Source: JBDLSY01 sp041170585 (lineage in GTDB: Bacteria; Pseudomonadota; Gammaproteobacteria; Burkholderiales; Burkholderiaceae_C). Taken from it: DNA of 41,637 bases. The translations under genes and the position numbers were made by a program. Numbering within the stretch: the stretch's first letter is position 1; each line of letters opens with the position of its first letter. The notes below the pieces were generated by a model that saw only the letters and a program-made list of their open reading frames with translations, had not been told where the DNA came from and ran no database searches. The DNA is taken from the NCBI GenBank assembly GCA_041170585.1, contig JBEDNN010000054.1:1-41637 (forward strand), in the 5' to 3' direction. Shown one piece after another: positions 7,178-15,169 of the stretch.

Positions 7178-9361
7178 ATGTGTTTTGCCAAATTTGTATT
7201 AATTAGGCACATTCTAGATAATGTAGCAATACCTTCACAGAAAGTCAGCACAATGCCCCGTTTATCTAAATCATCTAAATTAATCTCTTACATACCTAGC
7301 TATCCGTGCTTACACCGCCTAAGTATGGTTGATGATACCGCAAATAATACAATCTTTGATTGTGATAACCATATCACTTTAACGGTTAGCTCACCCCTAC
7401 CACACGTATTTTGTTTGAGTTTACAACAAAAAAATGTGCGTTCGTCTGATGCTGTACCCCGAGACTTAGAAGAAATGTTGGAGCCAATGGATTTGGATTA
7501 TACGCTTCAATCGTGGACTTGGACTCAAGATGATATCCAGTTATGCTTAAACAACACAGGATTTACCCTGACTAGACACGGTGTAGTCATAGTTAAAACT
7601 GCAGATATAGATACTTTACTGGGTTCTGGTATTTCTACAGATGGCACTGGGTTTGCTATTAACTTACACACCGCCAGTATGGGAAATGCCCACACTTGGC
7701 CTATTCCTAAACCACACTTACAAGGCAGTGTTGCCGTGTGTGGTTTATACGGCGGTATAGGTGCTTTAGCCGCTGACGGTTTTACCTGTTTACGTGAAGG
7801 TGATTTTACGCTGATTAAAACCAATAGCCCTGCCATTGATATATTATTGGTATCAGGCACACCCATTGAAACTAATAATCAAGTGAGTCTGTTAGCAGGC
7901 CGTGTAGTGCCTCCGTCTATTTGGGTGTATGGTTTGGGCCTTGCACTGTCAGCAGCTAAGAAAAGTAAATCTGCTAAAAAAACCAATTCTATTAATGCAA
8001 CGGCATCTAATGAAAACTACTCTACCAATTTAGCAGGCACTTTGAGCCAGTCTATAGCTTTAAGAGAAAATGGTATTGTAGTTGATGTGTTATTGCCTGA
8101 TGATGAGTTAGCCTTAGACAGCCACGGTCGATTTGCCTTATTTACTGATGGTATAGCATTAGAAGATATGGAGTTACATAAACATTTGGCACCATTACGT
8201 GCACACAAATTTAAAATTGTGCCGCGTATTTCGGCTTCGCTTAAAAGTGCTGAAATACTATTTTCAGAATGGCGTGGACGAGGCTTTATGACAGAAGACG
8301 AAAATGGCTATCTACCTAATGTACACGCGGGTGCAGTCGTCTCTGCAATGACCAGCCGTTTAGAATCGGTATTTAAACACGGCATTGATGCTGCACGGTT
8401 GGCCGATTGTCCTGTTTTAGAAACCCCAAAACACCACCATTTAGCTTGGAAAAAAATAGTTTACGCTAGCTCAATGCGTTGGCATGGTGAAGGAGCTGAC
8501 CGCCGTGCAATTACTTTTTCAAAACATACTTTGCCTACGCGTGCAGGTACTTTAGGGGTAGAAATTGAAGCCAACTGTAATAGCTTTACGGGTTTGGCTC
8601 AATGGTTAGATGCTTTATTAACGGCTTCACATTCAGGAACTGTATTGCTTGCTAGTCGATTAAATATTACTCAAGCCCCTGCTGAAGTATTAAAGCGTTT
8701 AGCACCTTTAGTTGCTTTAATGCCTATTTGTTGGCTAAATGATGCCAATGCATTATTGACCGCTGATGAATCTGTTCAGGCTTCGTGGAAATTATGGACT
8801 CATTATCGCTTAAAATTATTGCCTTACATCGCAGGTATCACTGAAGAGGCTGCACGTAATGGCTTACCTGCTTTACGTTCTATGCGATTAAGTTTTCCGC
8901 GTGACCAACAGGCGGCTCGTTTTTTTGCACATCAATATTTATTAGGCCCGTCTCTTTTGGTAGCCCCTGCACTACATAATAAACCTGAAACCACAGTATG
9001 GCTACCTGCTGGAGAAAAATGGTATCACCTACCTAGTGGTACAAAATTTGAGGGCGGGCAAGCTATCATTATTCCAATAGCCGATGATGGTATTGCTGTA
9101 TTCGGACGTGAAGGCCATATTTTATGTATGGGGTCTGATGTCGTTGGTGTTAGCAGTATTAATACGATTAAACCTGTCACTGATGCTTGGTTATTTGGAT
9201 TACCCCAATTTGACCCTTGTGTAACTGTTATCCGCGTAAAAGTAATGCAAATGCAAGGCAATGCTTATATCAGAGGCTTAGAAGGGACTAAAGTTATCTC
9301 TACCTCTGACTATACCGTCAGTCGTCGCGGTGCTGAAGTTAAAGTGGTTAGAAAACGCTAG
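7178..9361 (+). CDS. GH31-like protein, probably catalytically degenerate
   Basis: The 727-residue protein matches glycoside hydrolase family 31 (alpha-glucosidase type), best in its C-terminal third: LLPYIAGITEEAARNGLP, QYLLGPSLLVAPAL, WLPAGEKWYHLPSG and a FGREGHI segment. In the barrel, the usual nucleophile motif appears replaced by AARLADCPVL (D410), and the acid/base region usually read as W-T-G-D-N aligns with VEIEANCN (462-468), so the Asp seems to be Ala. Two starts are possible, ATG 7178 or ATG 7253 (MPRLSKS); neither has a strong Shine-Dalgarno. Its last stop base is the first base of R1 copy B. A non-catalytic or altered role is inferred. Confidence 0.65.
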   Translation: MCFAKFVLIRHILDNVAIPSQKVSTMPRLSKSSKLISYIPSYPCLHRLSMVDDTANNTIFDCDNHITLTVSSPLPHVFCLSLQQKNVRSSDAVPRDLEEMLEPMDLDYTLQSWTWTQDDIQLCLNNTGFTLTRHGVVIVKTADIDTLLGSGISTDGTGFAINLHTASMGNAHTWPIPKPHLQGSVAVCGLYGGIGALAADGFTCLREGDFTLIKTNSPAIDILLVSGTPIETNNQVSLLAGRVVPPSIWVYGLGLALSAAKKSKSAKKTNSINATASNENYSTNLAGTLSQSIALRENGIVVDVLLPDDELALDSHGRFALFTDGIALEDMELHKHLAPLRAHKFKIVPRISASLKSAEILFSEWRGRGFMTEDENGYLPNVHAGAVVSAMTSRLESVFKHGIDAARLADCPVLETPKHHHLAWKKIVYASSMRWHGEGADRRAITFSKHTLPTRAGTLGVEIEANCNSFTGLAQWLDALLTASHSGTVLLASRLNITQAPAEVLKRLAPLVALMPICWLNDANALLTADESVQASWKLWTHYRLKLLPYIAGITEEAARNGLPALRSMRLSFPRDQQAARFFAHQYLLGPSLLVAPALHNKPETTVWLPAGEKWYHLPSGTKFEGGQAIIIPIADDGIAVFGREGHILCMGSDVVGVSSINTIKPVTDAWLFGLPQFDPCVTVIRVKVMQMQGNAYIRGLEGTKVISTSDYTVSRRGAEVKVVRKR

Positions 9362-9474
9362 GTAATGTTAAATTATAACTTTTACAATATTTATGTTGGT
9401 GTATTGTCTTACTGATTTTATTAATTGCTTCTTAATTATTGAATTTCTTGTATCAGTGCTATTTGAACATTACC
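9361..9474 (+). mobile_element. R1 element copy B (MITE-like, non-coding)
   Basis: A 114-bp copy ending in GGTAATGTT and AACATTACC. It differs from copy A at about ten scattered positions. No target duplication is visible (flanks CGCTA and CAATA), so it is older or one flank was lost. Its first G completes the TAG stop of the GH31-like gene, and its right end is 12 bases before the preferred fccA ATG, so it forms nearly the whole spacer. Confidence 0.8.
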
Positions 9475-9486
9475 CAATACTTTAAT

Positions 9487-9921
9487 ATGCTTTGTATTTA
9501 CTTTGTATTCAAACAGTGTCGCTTTAAACAATACACCTATCAATATTGTCTAAAGTTGTGTTGCTTACTACCAAATACCTTTCTAGGTATTTTTCTAGCT
9601 ATTTTTATACTTGCTTTTAGTAGTTTAAGCACTAATGTATTGGCGGCCGATAAACAACATGAACTATTAACTGGCACAGCAATGCGTTATTTAGCCAGTG
9701 CCTGTGCCAATTGTCATGGAACACAAGGTCTATCTATTGGTAATGTAATGCCCAGTTTAGCAGGTTTAAATGCAGATTATATACGCGAACAAATGCATCT
9801 TTTTCAATCAGGTAAACGTGAAGCAACAGTGATGCATCAACTGGCTAACGCATACAGTGATGCCGAAATTAATGATTTAGCGGCTTATTTTTCCGCCCAA
9901 TCTATGGATCATAAGCCATAA
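9487..9921 (+). CDS. fccA: flavocytochrome c sulfide dehydrogenase, cytochrome subunit
   Basis: A periplasmic monohaem cytochrome c that takes electrons from the FAD subunit FccB. From ATG 9487 it has 144 residues. A hydrophobic export segment (TFLGIFLAIFILAFSSLS) ends near VLAA-DK. The haem site CANCHG is at residues 73-78, and the Met in ATVMHQL is the likely sixth ligand. An in-frame TTG at 9439 lies inside mobile element R1 and is unlikely. The N-region before the hydrophobic core is long and Cys-rich, so an internal TTG (near 9559) is also possible. It lies six bases upstream of fccB. It carries a single haem. Confidence 0.85.
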   Translation: MLCIYFVFKQCRFKQYTYQYCLKLCCLLPNTFLGIFLAIFILAFSSLSTNVLAADKQHELLTGTAMRYLASACANCHGTQGLSIGNVMPSLAGLNADYIREQMHLFQSGKREATVMHQLANAYSDAEINDLAAYFSAQSMDHKP

Positions 9922-9927
9922 ATACCT

Positions 9928-11400
9928 ATGAAAAATACTATCAATCAACACACCATTGTGCCTGCATTACACCGTCGTAAATTATTGACTATGTTAGGAA
10001 GTATTTCTTTAACTAGTATTTTCTCAAGCTGTACTGTATTAAATAGTAATAATAATAGCAATAATATTAATAAAGATAATAAAGATAATAAAAATAATAA
10101 AGACAATAAAAACAATATAAATAATGCAAACAATAAAAACAGTATTAATACTAATATTAATACTCAACAGGATAATTATTTAAAAACGCAAGCTGTTACC
10201 CAAATACCTTCTTTAGGCCATGTAGTGATAGTGGGCGGTGGTTTTGGTGGTGCAACTGCCGCAAAATATTTAAAATTATGGGGAGATGGCCGTATTGCTG
10301 TAACCTTAATTGAGCGGCAAACATACTTTATATCTTGCCCTATGAGTAACTTAGTTATAGGTGGTAGCCGCCAGTTGTCTGAATTAACCTTTAGTTATGA
10401 GGGTTTAAAACAATTAGGTATTACAGTGATTCACGCTGAAGTAACCGAAATAGACTCAGTTAATAAATGTGTCATTGTCAATGATACACACATTCAATCA
10501 CTCGCTTATGACCGTTTAATTTTAAGCCCTGGTGTAGATTTTTTATTTGATAGCATTGATGGTTTGGATACTGCTGCACAAAAAATTGTATTGCATGCTT
10601 GGAAAGCAGGACTACAAACACAACAATTACGACAACAACTTGAGGCTATACCGAATGGTGGCACTGTTGCGATTAGTATTCCTAAAACCCCCTATCGTTG
10701 TCCACCAGGGCCTTATGAACGGGCTTGTCAAATAGCCCATTATTTTAAAAAGGATAAGCCTAACTCTAAAATTATTATTTTAGATGCCAACGAAGATATA
10801 CAAAGTAAAAAAGCATTGTTTACTCACGAATGGAATACCACTTATGAAGGCATAATTGAGTATCAAAATCGTTGGGAACTGAAACGTTTAAATGTTGCCA
10901 CACGTACATTAGAAAATCAGTTTGGTGATAGCATTACTGCCGATGTGATTAATATTATCCCGCCGATGAAAGCGGGCATTATCGCTTATAAAGCAGGCGT
11001 TGTGAATAGTACTGATAAGCGTTGGTGTCAAGTAGACTGGTTAAGTATGGAGTCAACTGCCGTTAAATATATTCATATATTGGGTGATGCTGTACAAGCG
11101 GCACCTGGTATGCCTAAAAGTGGTCATATAGCCAATCAACACGGTAAAATTGCTGCCAGTGCCATTGTAGAATTATTCAATAACCGTACACCGTTGCCTT
11201 TAACTATTATGAATACGTGTTATAGCTATGTTGATGCTACGCGTGTAATTCATGTAGCGAGTACTCATCGCTTTGATAGTCAGCAAAAAATGTATATGAC
11301 TATTAAAAATACGGGTGGTTTAAGTAAAGAAGCCAATACGCTTGAAGGTCAATATGCTTGGGCTTGGGCGCAAACCATTTGGAATGATATGTTATCGTAA
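9928..11400 (+). CDS. fccB: flavocytochrome c sulfide dehydrogenase, FAD subunit, with Asn-rich linker
   Basis: Oxidises sulfide to sulfur in the periplasm and passes electrons to FccA. The 490-residue protein starts with a Tat-like signal (RRKLLTMLGS, from residue 16) ending at FSSC (C35), a possible lipobox. A very unusual Asn/Lys/Asp-rich low-complexity linker follows at about 39-83. The FAD-binding VVIVGGGFGG is at 99-108. C137 in FISCPMSN matches the family's flavin-linked cysteine, and C248 (PYRCPPGPYER) with C431 (NTCYSYVD) match the redox disulfide pair. All key residues are present, so it should be active. It is cotranscribed with fccA. Confidence 0.93.
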   Translation: MKNTINQHTIVPALHRRKLLTMLGSISLTSIFSSCTVLNSNNNSNNINKDNKDNKNNKDNKNNINNANNKNSINTNINTQQDNYLKTQAVTQIPSLGHVVIVGGGFGGATAAKYLKLWGDGRIAVTLIERQTYFISCPMSNLVIGGSRQLSELTFSYEGLKQLGITVIHAEVTEIDSVNKCVIVNDTHIQSLAYDRLILSPGVDFLFDSIDGLDTAAQKIVLHAWKAGLQTQQLRQQLEAIPNGGTVAISIPKTPYRCPPGPYERACQIAHYFKKDKPNSKIIILDANEDIQSKKALFTHEWNTTYEGIIEYQNRWELKRLNVATRTLENQFGDSITADVINIIPPMKAGIIAYKAGVVNSTDKRWCQVDWLSMESTAVKYIHILGDAVQAAPGMPKSGHIANQHGKIAASAIVELFNNRTPLPLTIMNTCYSYVDATRVIHVASTHRFDSQQKMYMTIKNTGGLSKEANTLEGQYAWAWAQTIWNDMLS

Positions 11401-11436
11401 GTTTGTAACTATAACTATTAATATGGCTAAAAAAAT

Positions 11437-11751
11437 ATGAACACTACGCAACCACCACACTTAGAAGCTATTTTACAAAATATGGCAGTCTTTAGACAAT
11501 ATTTAACGGAATATACAGCTGAAGATGCTACAGTGAGTGATAGTGTTTCTCAAATTTTTCCGAATATAAGTACTTCATTAGCACAAGCTATGGCACAGTA
11601 TAATCTACCTACTTTAGAACTTGCTGATTTAGACAAACACTTAAACGATTTAAAAATAGTACTAAAGTTTATGGAAACGAATACTGCATTGTTACGTCAA
11701 AATTTAGACGCATTAGAATTACAACGAAAAAATAGGCTACTTTCGCCGTAA
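11437..11751 (+). CDS. small PhaM-like coiled-coil protein
   Basis: The 104-residue cytoplasmic protein is helical. Its C-terminal half (LADLDKHLNDLKIVLKFM, then TNTALLRQNLDALELQR) resembles the conserved helix of PhaM, which binds polyhydroxyalkanoate granules, the PHA synthase and DNA. The Ala/Lys-rich DNA-binding tail of true PhaM is absent, since the protein ends at RLLSP. No other PHA genes are in the window. It lies 36 bases after fccB and may be read through from it. PhaM relationship is plausible; function is uncertain. Confidence 0.55.
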   Translation: MNTTQPPHLEAILQNMAVFRQYLTEYTAEDATVSDSVSQIFPNISTSLAQAMAQYNLPTLELADLDKHLNDLKIVLKFMETNTALLRQNLDALELQRKNRLLSP

Positions 11752-11814
11752 TAGTAGTATTAAGATATTTAATTATTAATTCATTTTCTTATTTACAACT
11801 TCTTATAACTTCTT

Positions 11815-11890
11815 TATTTTATTTTTATTTTTATTTTTATTTTTATTTTTATTTTTATTATTATTTTTATTATTATTTTTATTATTATTA
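11815..11890. repeat. TTTTTA simple-sequence tract
   Basis: About 75 bases of TTTTTA and TTA units separate the PhaM-like gene from the tRNA-Asn promoter. Such a tract could end transcription loosely or vary in length by slippage. Confidence 0.85.
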
Positions 11891-11891
11891 T

Positions 11892-11920
11892 TTGCTTACA
11901 TTGAAAATATACATTATAAT
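11892..11920 (+). promoter_or_regulatory. promoter of tRNA-Asn
   Basis: A -35-like TTGCTT (11892-11897), a 17-base spacer and a perfect -10 TATAAT (11915-11920) place the start near 11927, just before the tRNA at 11936. Confidence 0.6.
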
Positions 11921-11935
11921 ATTAGAATAATTTAT

Positions 11936-12011
11936 TCCTCAATAGCTCAGTTGGTAGAGCACCGGACTGTTAATCCGTAGGTCCCTGGTTCAAGTCCAGG
12001 TTGAGGAGCCA
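11936..12011 (+). tRNA. tRNA-Asn (anticodon GUU)
   Basis: A 76-nt cloverleaf with acceptor TCCTCAA/TTGAGGA, D-arm AGCTCAGTTGGTAGAGC, anticodon loop CTGTTAA giving GTT, T-arm CCTGG-TTCAAGT-CCAGG and an encoded CCA. Its own promoter lies upstream and a terminator directly downstream. Confidence 0.96.
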
Positions 12012-12019
12012 AAATGTAT

Positions 12020-12054
12020 AAACCTTATATACCTATGGTATATAAGGTTTTTTT
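12020..12054 (+). terminator. Rho-independent terminator after tRNA-Asn
   Basis: AAACCTTATATACC and GGTATATAAGGTTT form a perfect 14-bp stem around a three-base loop, followed by TTTT. It begins nine bases after the tRNA. Confidence 0.88.
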
Positions 12055-12075
12055 GTATCAATCAATTACTTTTTT

Positions 12076-12187
12076 GACATTGTTACTTAAAAGCGGTAGT
12101 GGTATCTTATCTAAGAAAAGTATTTTTTACTAAAAATAAAACTTTTTTATATAAAAAGCACACTAACTGTTATAAAGTAGCAATGCC
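12076..12187 (+). mobile_element. R2 element copy 3 (diverged)
   Basis: About 112 bp that keep the R2 ends (GACATTGTTACTT left, AAGTAGCAATGCC right) and several internal blocks (ATCTTATCTAAGAAAA against the R2 core). The middle is well diverged and no target duplication remains. It lies 16 bases beyond the 3' end of thiL and could act as a stem-loop in that transcript. Confidence 0.65.
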
Positions 12188-12203
12188 AATAGCAATATTC
12201 TAT

Positions 12204-13226
12204 TTAAAAGTGTTGATAACCATTGGCTTTGTAGTCAATAACGCGTCCTTGATCATCACAATATCTGACTATAGGCAGTAAAGCCTCACAAATACTAATA
12301 TTTCCAATCGGTGTTACATTAACACCTACACTAGCAGCAGCATCTAATACAGCTTGACGGTTATGGCTACTGCTGGTGAACAATAGCTCATAGTCATCAC
12401 CACCCGACAAAGCTAACGGCAATGTGTCAATGCCCGCGACTTGTGCCAAGCGTAACTCAAGACTCAATGGCAGTGCATCTACATCAATTAAAGCATCAAC
12501 ATCACTGGCTTTTAATATATGGCCTATATCACCTGCAATACCATCAGAAATATCAATTGCACTGGTAGCCAATCCACGTAAAGCCAAGCCTAACTTAACA
12601 CGGGGGCTAGGCGTGTGTAGCTTTTGACTTAAATGAGCAACTTGTACATCATTAAGGCTATCAGTAAAAGCAAGGTGCTGGTCTTGTGCCATTGCTAAAG
12701 CTAAAGCAGCATCACCCACAGTGCCACTCACCCATACGATATCGCCCGCTTGCGCACCACTACGCATAATCGGGGCGGGTGATTCACCAATAACAGTAAT
12801 ATTAATGGTCAATCTATCAGTACGAGTAGTGTCGCCGCCTGCCAAAATACAGCCATATTTTGCTGCTAATTGTTGTAATGTTTGTGCAAAAGGCGCAAGC
12901 CATTCATCAGTAGCTAAATGGTGTGGTAAACCTAAACTTAACAAAAAAGCTTTAGGTGTTGCCCCGCAAGCCGCTAAATCAGATAAATTGACTGCTAAAG
13001 CCTTATGGGCAATCCATTCAGGTGAAGCATTGGCTAAAAAATGTTGTCCCTCAATCAACATATCTACCGAAACCAAAGTTTTTTTACCAATTGTTGGTAC
13101 AAATACGGCACAATCATCACCCACGCCACACTCAACAAAAGATGAATGAATTTCATTATTAAAATAATATTGGATAATTTCGAACTCGCTTAAAGTAGCC
13201 ATAGAAGTAGCCGTTGTAGAAATCAT
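12204..13226 (-). CDS. thiL: thiamine-monophosphate kinase
   Basis: Phosphorylates thiamine monophosphate to the active cofactor thiamine diphosphate in the cytoplasm. The 340-residue length is usual. Family motifs include CGVGDDCAVF near residues 38-47, SVDMLIEGQHF, LAVNLSDLAACGATP, GGDTTRT, AIDISDGIAGDIGH and SGGDDYELLF. The ATG at 13226 is preceded by AAAGG with a five-base gap, which favours it over the in-frame ATG eight codons later (MATLSEFEII). No TPP riboswitch is visible. ubiB lies 60 bases upstream on the same strand and the two may be cotranscribed. Confidence 0.95.
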   Translation of the reverse strand: MISTTATSMATLSEFEIIQYYFNNEIHSSFVECGVGDDCAVFVPTIGKKTLVSVDMLIEGQHFLANASPEWIAHKALAVNLSDLAACGATPKAFLLSLGLPHHLATDEWLAPFAQTLQQLAAKYGCILAGGDTTRTDRLTINITVIGESPAPIMRSGAQAGDIVWVSGTVGDAALALAMAQDQHLAFTDSLNDVQVAHLSQKLHTPSPRVKLGLALRGLATSAIDISDGIAGDIGHILKASDVDALIDVDALPLSLELRLAQVAGIDTLPLALSGGDDYELLFTSSSHNRQAVLDAAASVGVNVTPIGNISICEALLPIVRYCDDQGRVIDYKANGYQHF

Positions 13227-13286
13227 GGTTGCCTTTAAAAATTAAATAAAATTAAACAAAGTTAAACAAAGTAAAGTAAAGTTAAG

Positions 13287-14942
13287 CTAAATAAAGCTAA
13301 ATAAAATTGAAGTATATATTAAAGTGTATATTAAACCTAAACATATTGCTAAAGTTAATATGAGTATGACATAGCTTAACCATAACCAACGGCGTTGTGC
13401 TTCATACTGATGTTGTAAATGCTCAAGCAATGAATGCAGTGATTCCATAGTATAAGTTGTAGTGCTGTTTGATTGAGTTAATTTATTCTGTGCCAATGCA
13501 GCCAAACTACCGTGTAACAAACGCGGAATTTCTGGTAATAATTCAGCCCATTGTGGTACTTCACGCATTAAACGCTGTTTAAATGAAGGCCAGCCTAATT
13601 GTGCTTTCATCCAACGTTCTAAAATTGGTTGTGCTGTTTGCCATAAATCTAAGTCAGGGTTCAAACTTCGCCCTAACCCTTCTGTATTTAATAAAGTTTT
13701 TTGTAACAATACTAGCTGCGGTTGAATTTCTACATTAAAACGACGACTGGCATCAAACAAACGCATCAATACTAAACCTAAGGATATATCTTTAATAGGT
13801 TTATTAAAAAATGGCTCACAACATGCACGAATTGCCATAGCCAAGTCATCAATCCGCGTGTTTACAGGTACCCAACCACTGTCTACATGTAATTGTGCGA
13901 CTGCTTTGTAATCTCTGCGAAAAAAAGCTAAAAAATTATGTGCTAGATAATGTTTATCTATATCAGATAAAGTACCCATAATGCCAAAGTCTAAGGCAAT
14001 ATAACGGCCAAAATACTGCCCGTTAGGTGTGATGTCTACTAAAATATTACCGGGATGCATATCCGCGTGGAAATAACCGTCAGTAAATACTTGTGTAAAG
14101 AAAATCTCTACACCATCAGAAGCGAGTTTTTGTAAATTAACACCTGCCGCTTGTAAATCATCTAAACGGTTAATTTGAATACCATTAACCCATTCGGTAA
14201 CTAACACTGTTTTACGACAGTAATCCCAAAAAACATTGGGTACATACAATAAATTACCACGTGTAGTGTTTGGTGGAAAATTATGTCTAAGTTGGTCACA
14301 ATTAGCTGCTTCTAACATCAAATCTAATTCACCGTGTAATACGGTATTAAATTCCTGAACCACTTCTAAAGGCCTTAGACGCTTACCATCAGCACTACGG
14401 TTTTGTAACCACTGTGCTGCCATTAACATTAATTCTAAATCCTGTTCAATTTGTGCCAAAATTCCAGGGCGTAATACTTTAACAGCAACATATTCACCCG
14501 TATGCAAAGTAGCACGGTGAACTTGGGCAATACTGGCACTGGCAATCGGCCTTTCATCAAAATGAGCAAATATTTTACTAGGCGGTTGTTGATATGCTTG
14601 CGTTAAAATAGCAACGGCTTGCTCACTAGAAAAAGGTGGTACTCGGTCTTGTAATTGGGCTAATTCATCAGCAATATCAACAGGCAACATATCGCGACGG
14701 GTTGATAATGTTTGACCTAATTTTACAAAAATCGGCCCTAATGCCACCAATGCTAACTTTAGACGTTCTCCACGAGAAAGGCTGGGGGTAGGTAAAAAAG
14801 ATAAATATCTTAACAGTTTTAACCAAGCAGGTGCGTGTCTACCAAACACATCATCATCTTGTGCTACTAAATCTAGGCGGTATCGCAAAGTAATACGAAC
14901 AATTGTCCAAGCTCTAATCGCATTTAATATTATTTTTTTCAT
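13287..14942 (-). CDS. ubiB: ubiquinone biosynthesis accessory protein, ABC1/ADCK atypical kinase
   Basis: A membrane-associated atypical kinase/ATPase needed for ubiquinone synthesis. The 551-residue protein carries the ABC1 signature FVKLGQTLSTRRDMLP (KxGQ) near residue 73, the Ala-rich ASASIAQVHRA nucleotide loop, VAVKVLRPG with the conserved Lys, FHADMHPGNI and ALDFGIMG. A hydrophobic C-terminal segment (about 518-550) should anchor it in the inner membrane. The ATG follows an AT-rich divergent promoter region shared with trpE. Other ubi genes are not nearby. Confidence 0.94.
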   Translation of the reverse strand: MKKIILNAIRAWTIVRITLRYRLDLVAQDDDVFGRHAPAWLKLLRYLSFLPTPSLSRGERLKLALVALGPIFVKLGQTLSTRRDMLPVDIADELAQLQDRVPPFSSEQAVAILTQAYQQPPSKIFAHFDERPIASASIAQVHRATLHTGEYVAVKVLRPGILAQIEQDLELMLMAAQWLQNRSADGKRLRPLEVVQEFNTVLHGELDLMLEAANCDQLRHNFPPNTTRGNLLYVPNVFWDYCRKTVLVTEWVNGIQINRLDDLQAAGVNLQKLASDGVEIFFTQVFTDGYFHADMHPGNILVDITPNGQYFGRYIALDFGIMGTLSDIDKHYLAHNFLAFFRRDYKAVAQLHVDSGWVPVNTRIDDLAMAIRACCEPFFNKPIKDISLGLVLMRLFDASRRFNVEIQPQLVLLQKTLLNTEGLGRSLNPDLDLWQTAQPILERWMKAQLGWPSFKQRLMREVPQWAELLPEIPRLLHGSLAALAQNKLTQSNSTTTYTMESLHSLLEHLQHQYEAQRRWLWLSYVILILTLAICLGLIYTLIYTSILFSFI

Positions 14943-14972
14943 GTAAGATTTTAAATTTATTACTTATTGTTA

Positions 14973-15052
14973 TTTTGTATTTTGTATTTTGTATTTCTTA
15001 TTTATCGTGTGTATATTTATTGTTATTATTGTTATTGTTATTGTTATCGCTA
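14973..15052. repeat. simple-sequence tracts in the ubiB/trpE divergent region
   Basis: Three units of TTTTGTA (14973-14993) and then several ATTGTT/ATTATT units up to about 15052 lie between the two divergent genes. The rest of the 227-base gap holds no gene. Confidence 0.7.
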
Positions 15053-15121
15053 TTATTTATATTAAATACCTAATTTTAACCACTACTGATAGTTACTGCT
15101 ATTTACTTTGTATGACACCGA

Positions 15122-15127
15122 TATAAT
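15122..15127 (+). promoter_or_regulatory. possible -10 box of trpE
   Basis: A perfect TATAAT lies 43 bases before the trpE start. No good -35 hexamer is at 17 bases, so this is tentative. No Trp-rich leader peptide or attenuator stem is visible. Confidence 0.35.
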
Positions 15128-15169
15128 CAACACATATTTTGTAAGACTTTTGACTTTATACGACTGATT

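Noticed and set aside
9439..9486. TTG start for fccA 16 codons upstream
   Set aside because: These codons lie mostly inside R1 copy B, which moves independently of the gene.
12099..12281. 60-residue ORF near tRNA-Asn
   Set aside because: It runs through the decayed R2 copy and into the antisense of thiL.
13227..13286. TPP riboswitch for thiL, and SAM riboswitch for metZ
   Set aside because: The thiL gap is only 60 AT-rich bases, and the metZ leader lacks the conserved riboswitch cores.
15053..15169. Tryptophan attenuator before trpE
   Set aside because: No leader peptide with Trp codons and no terminator/antiterminator stems are visible.
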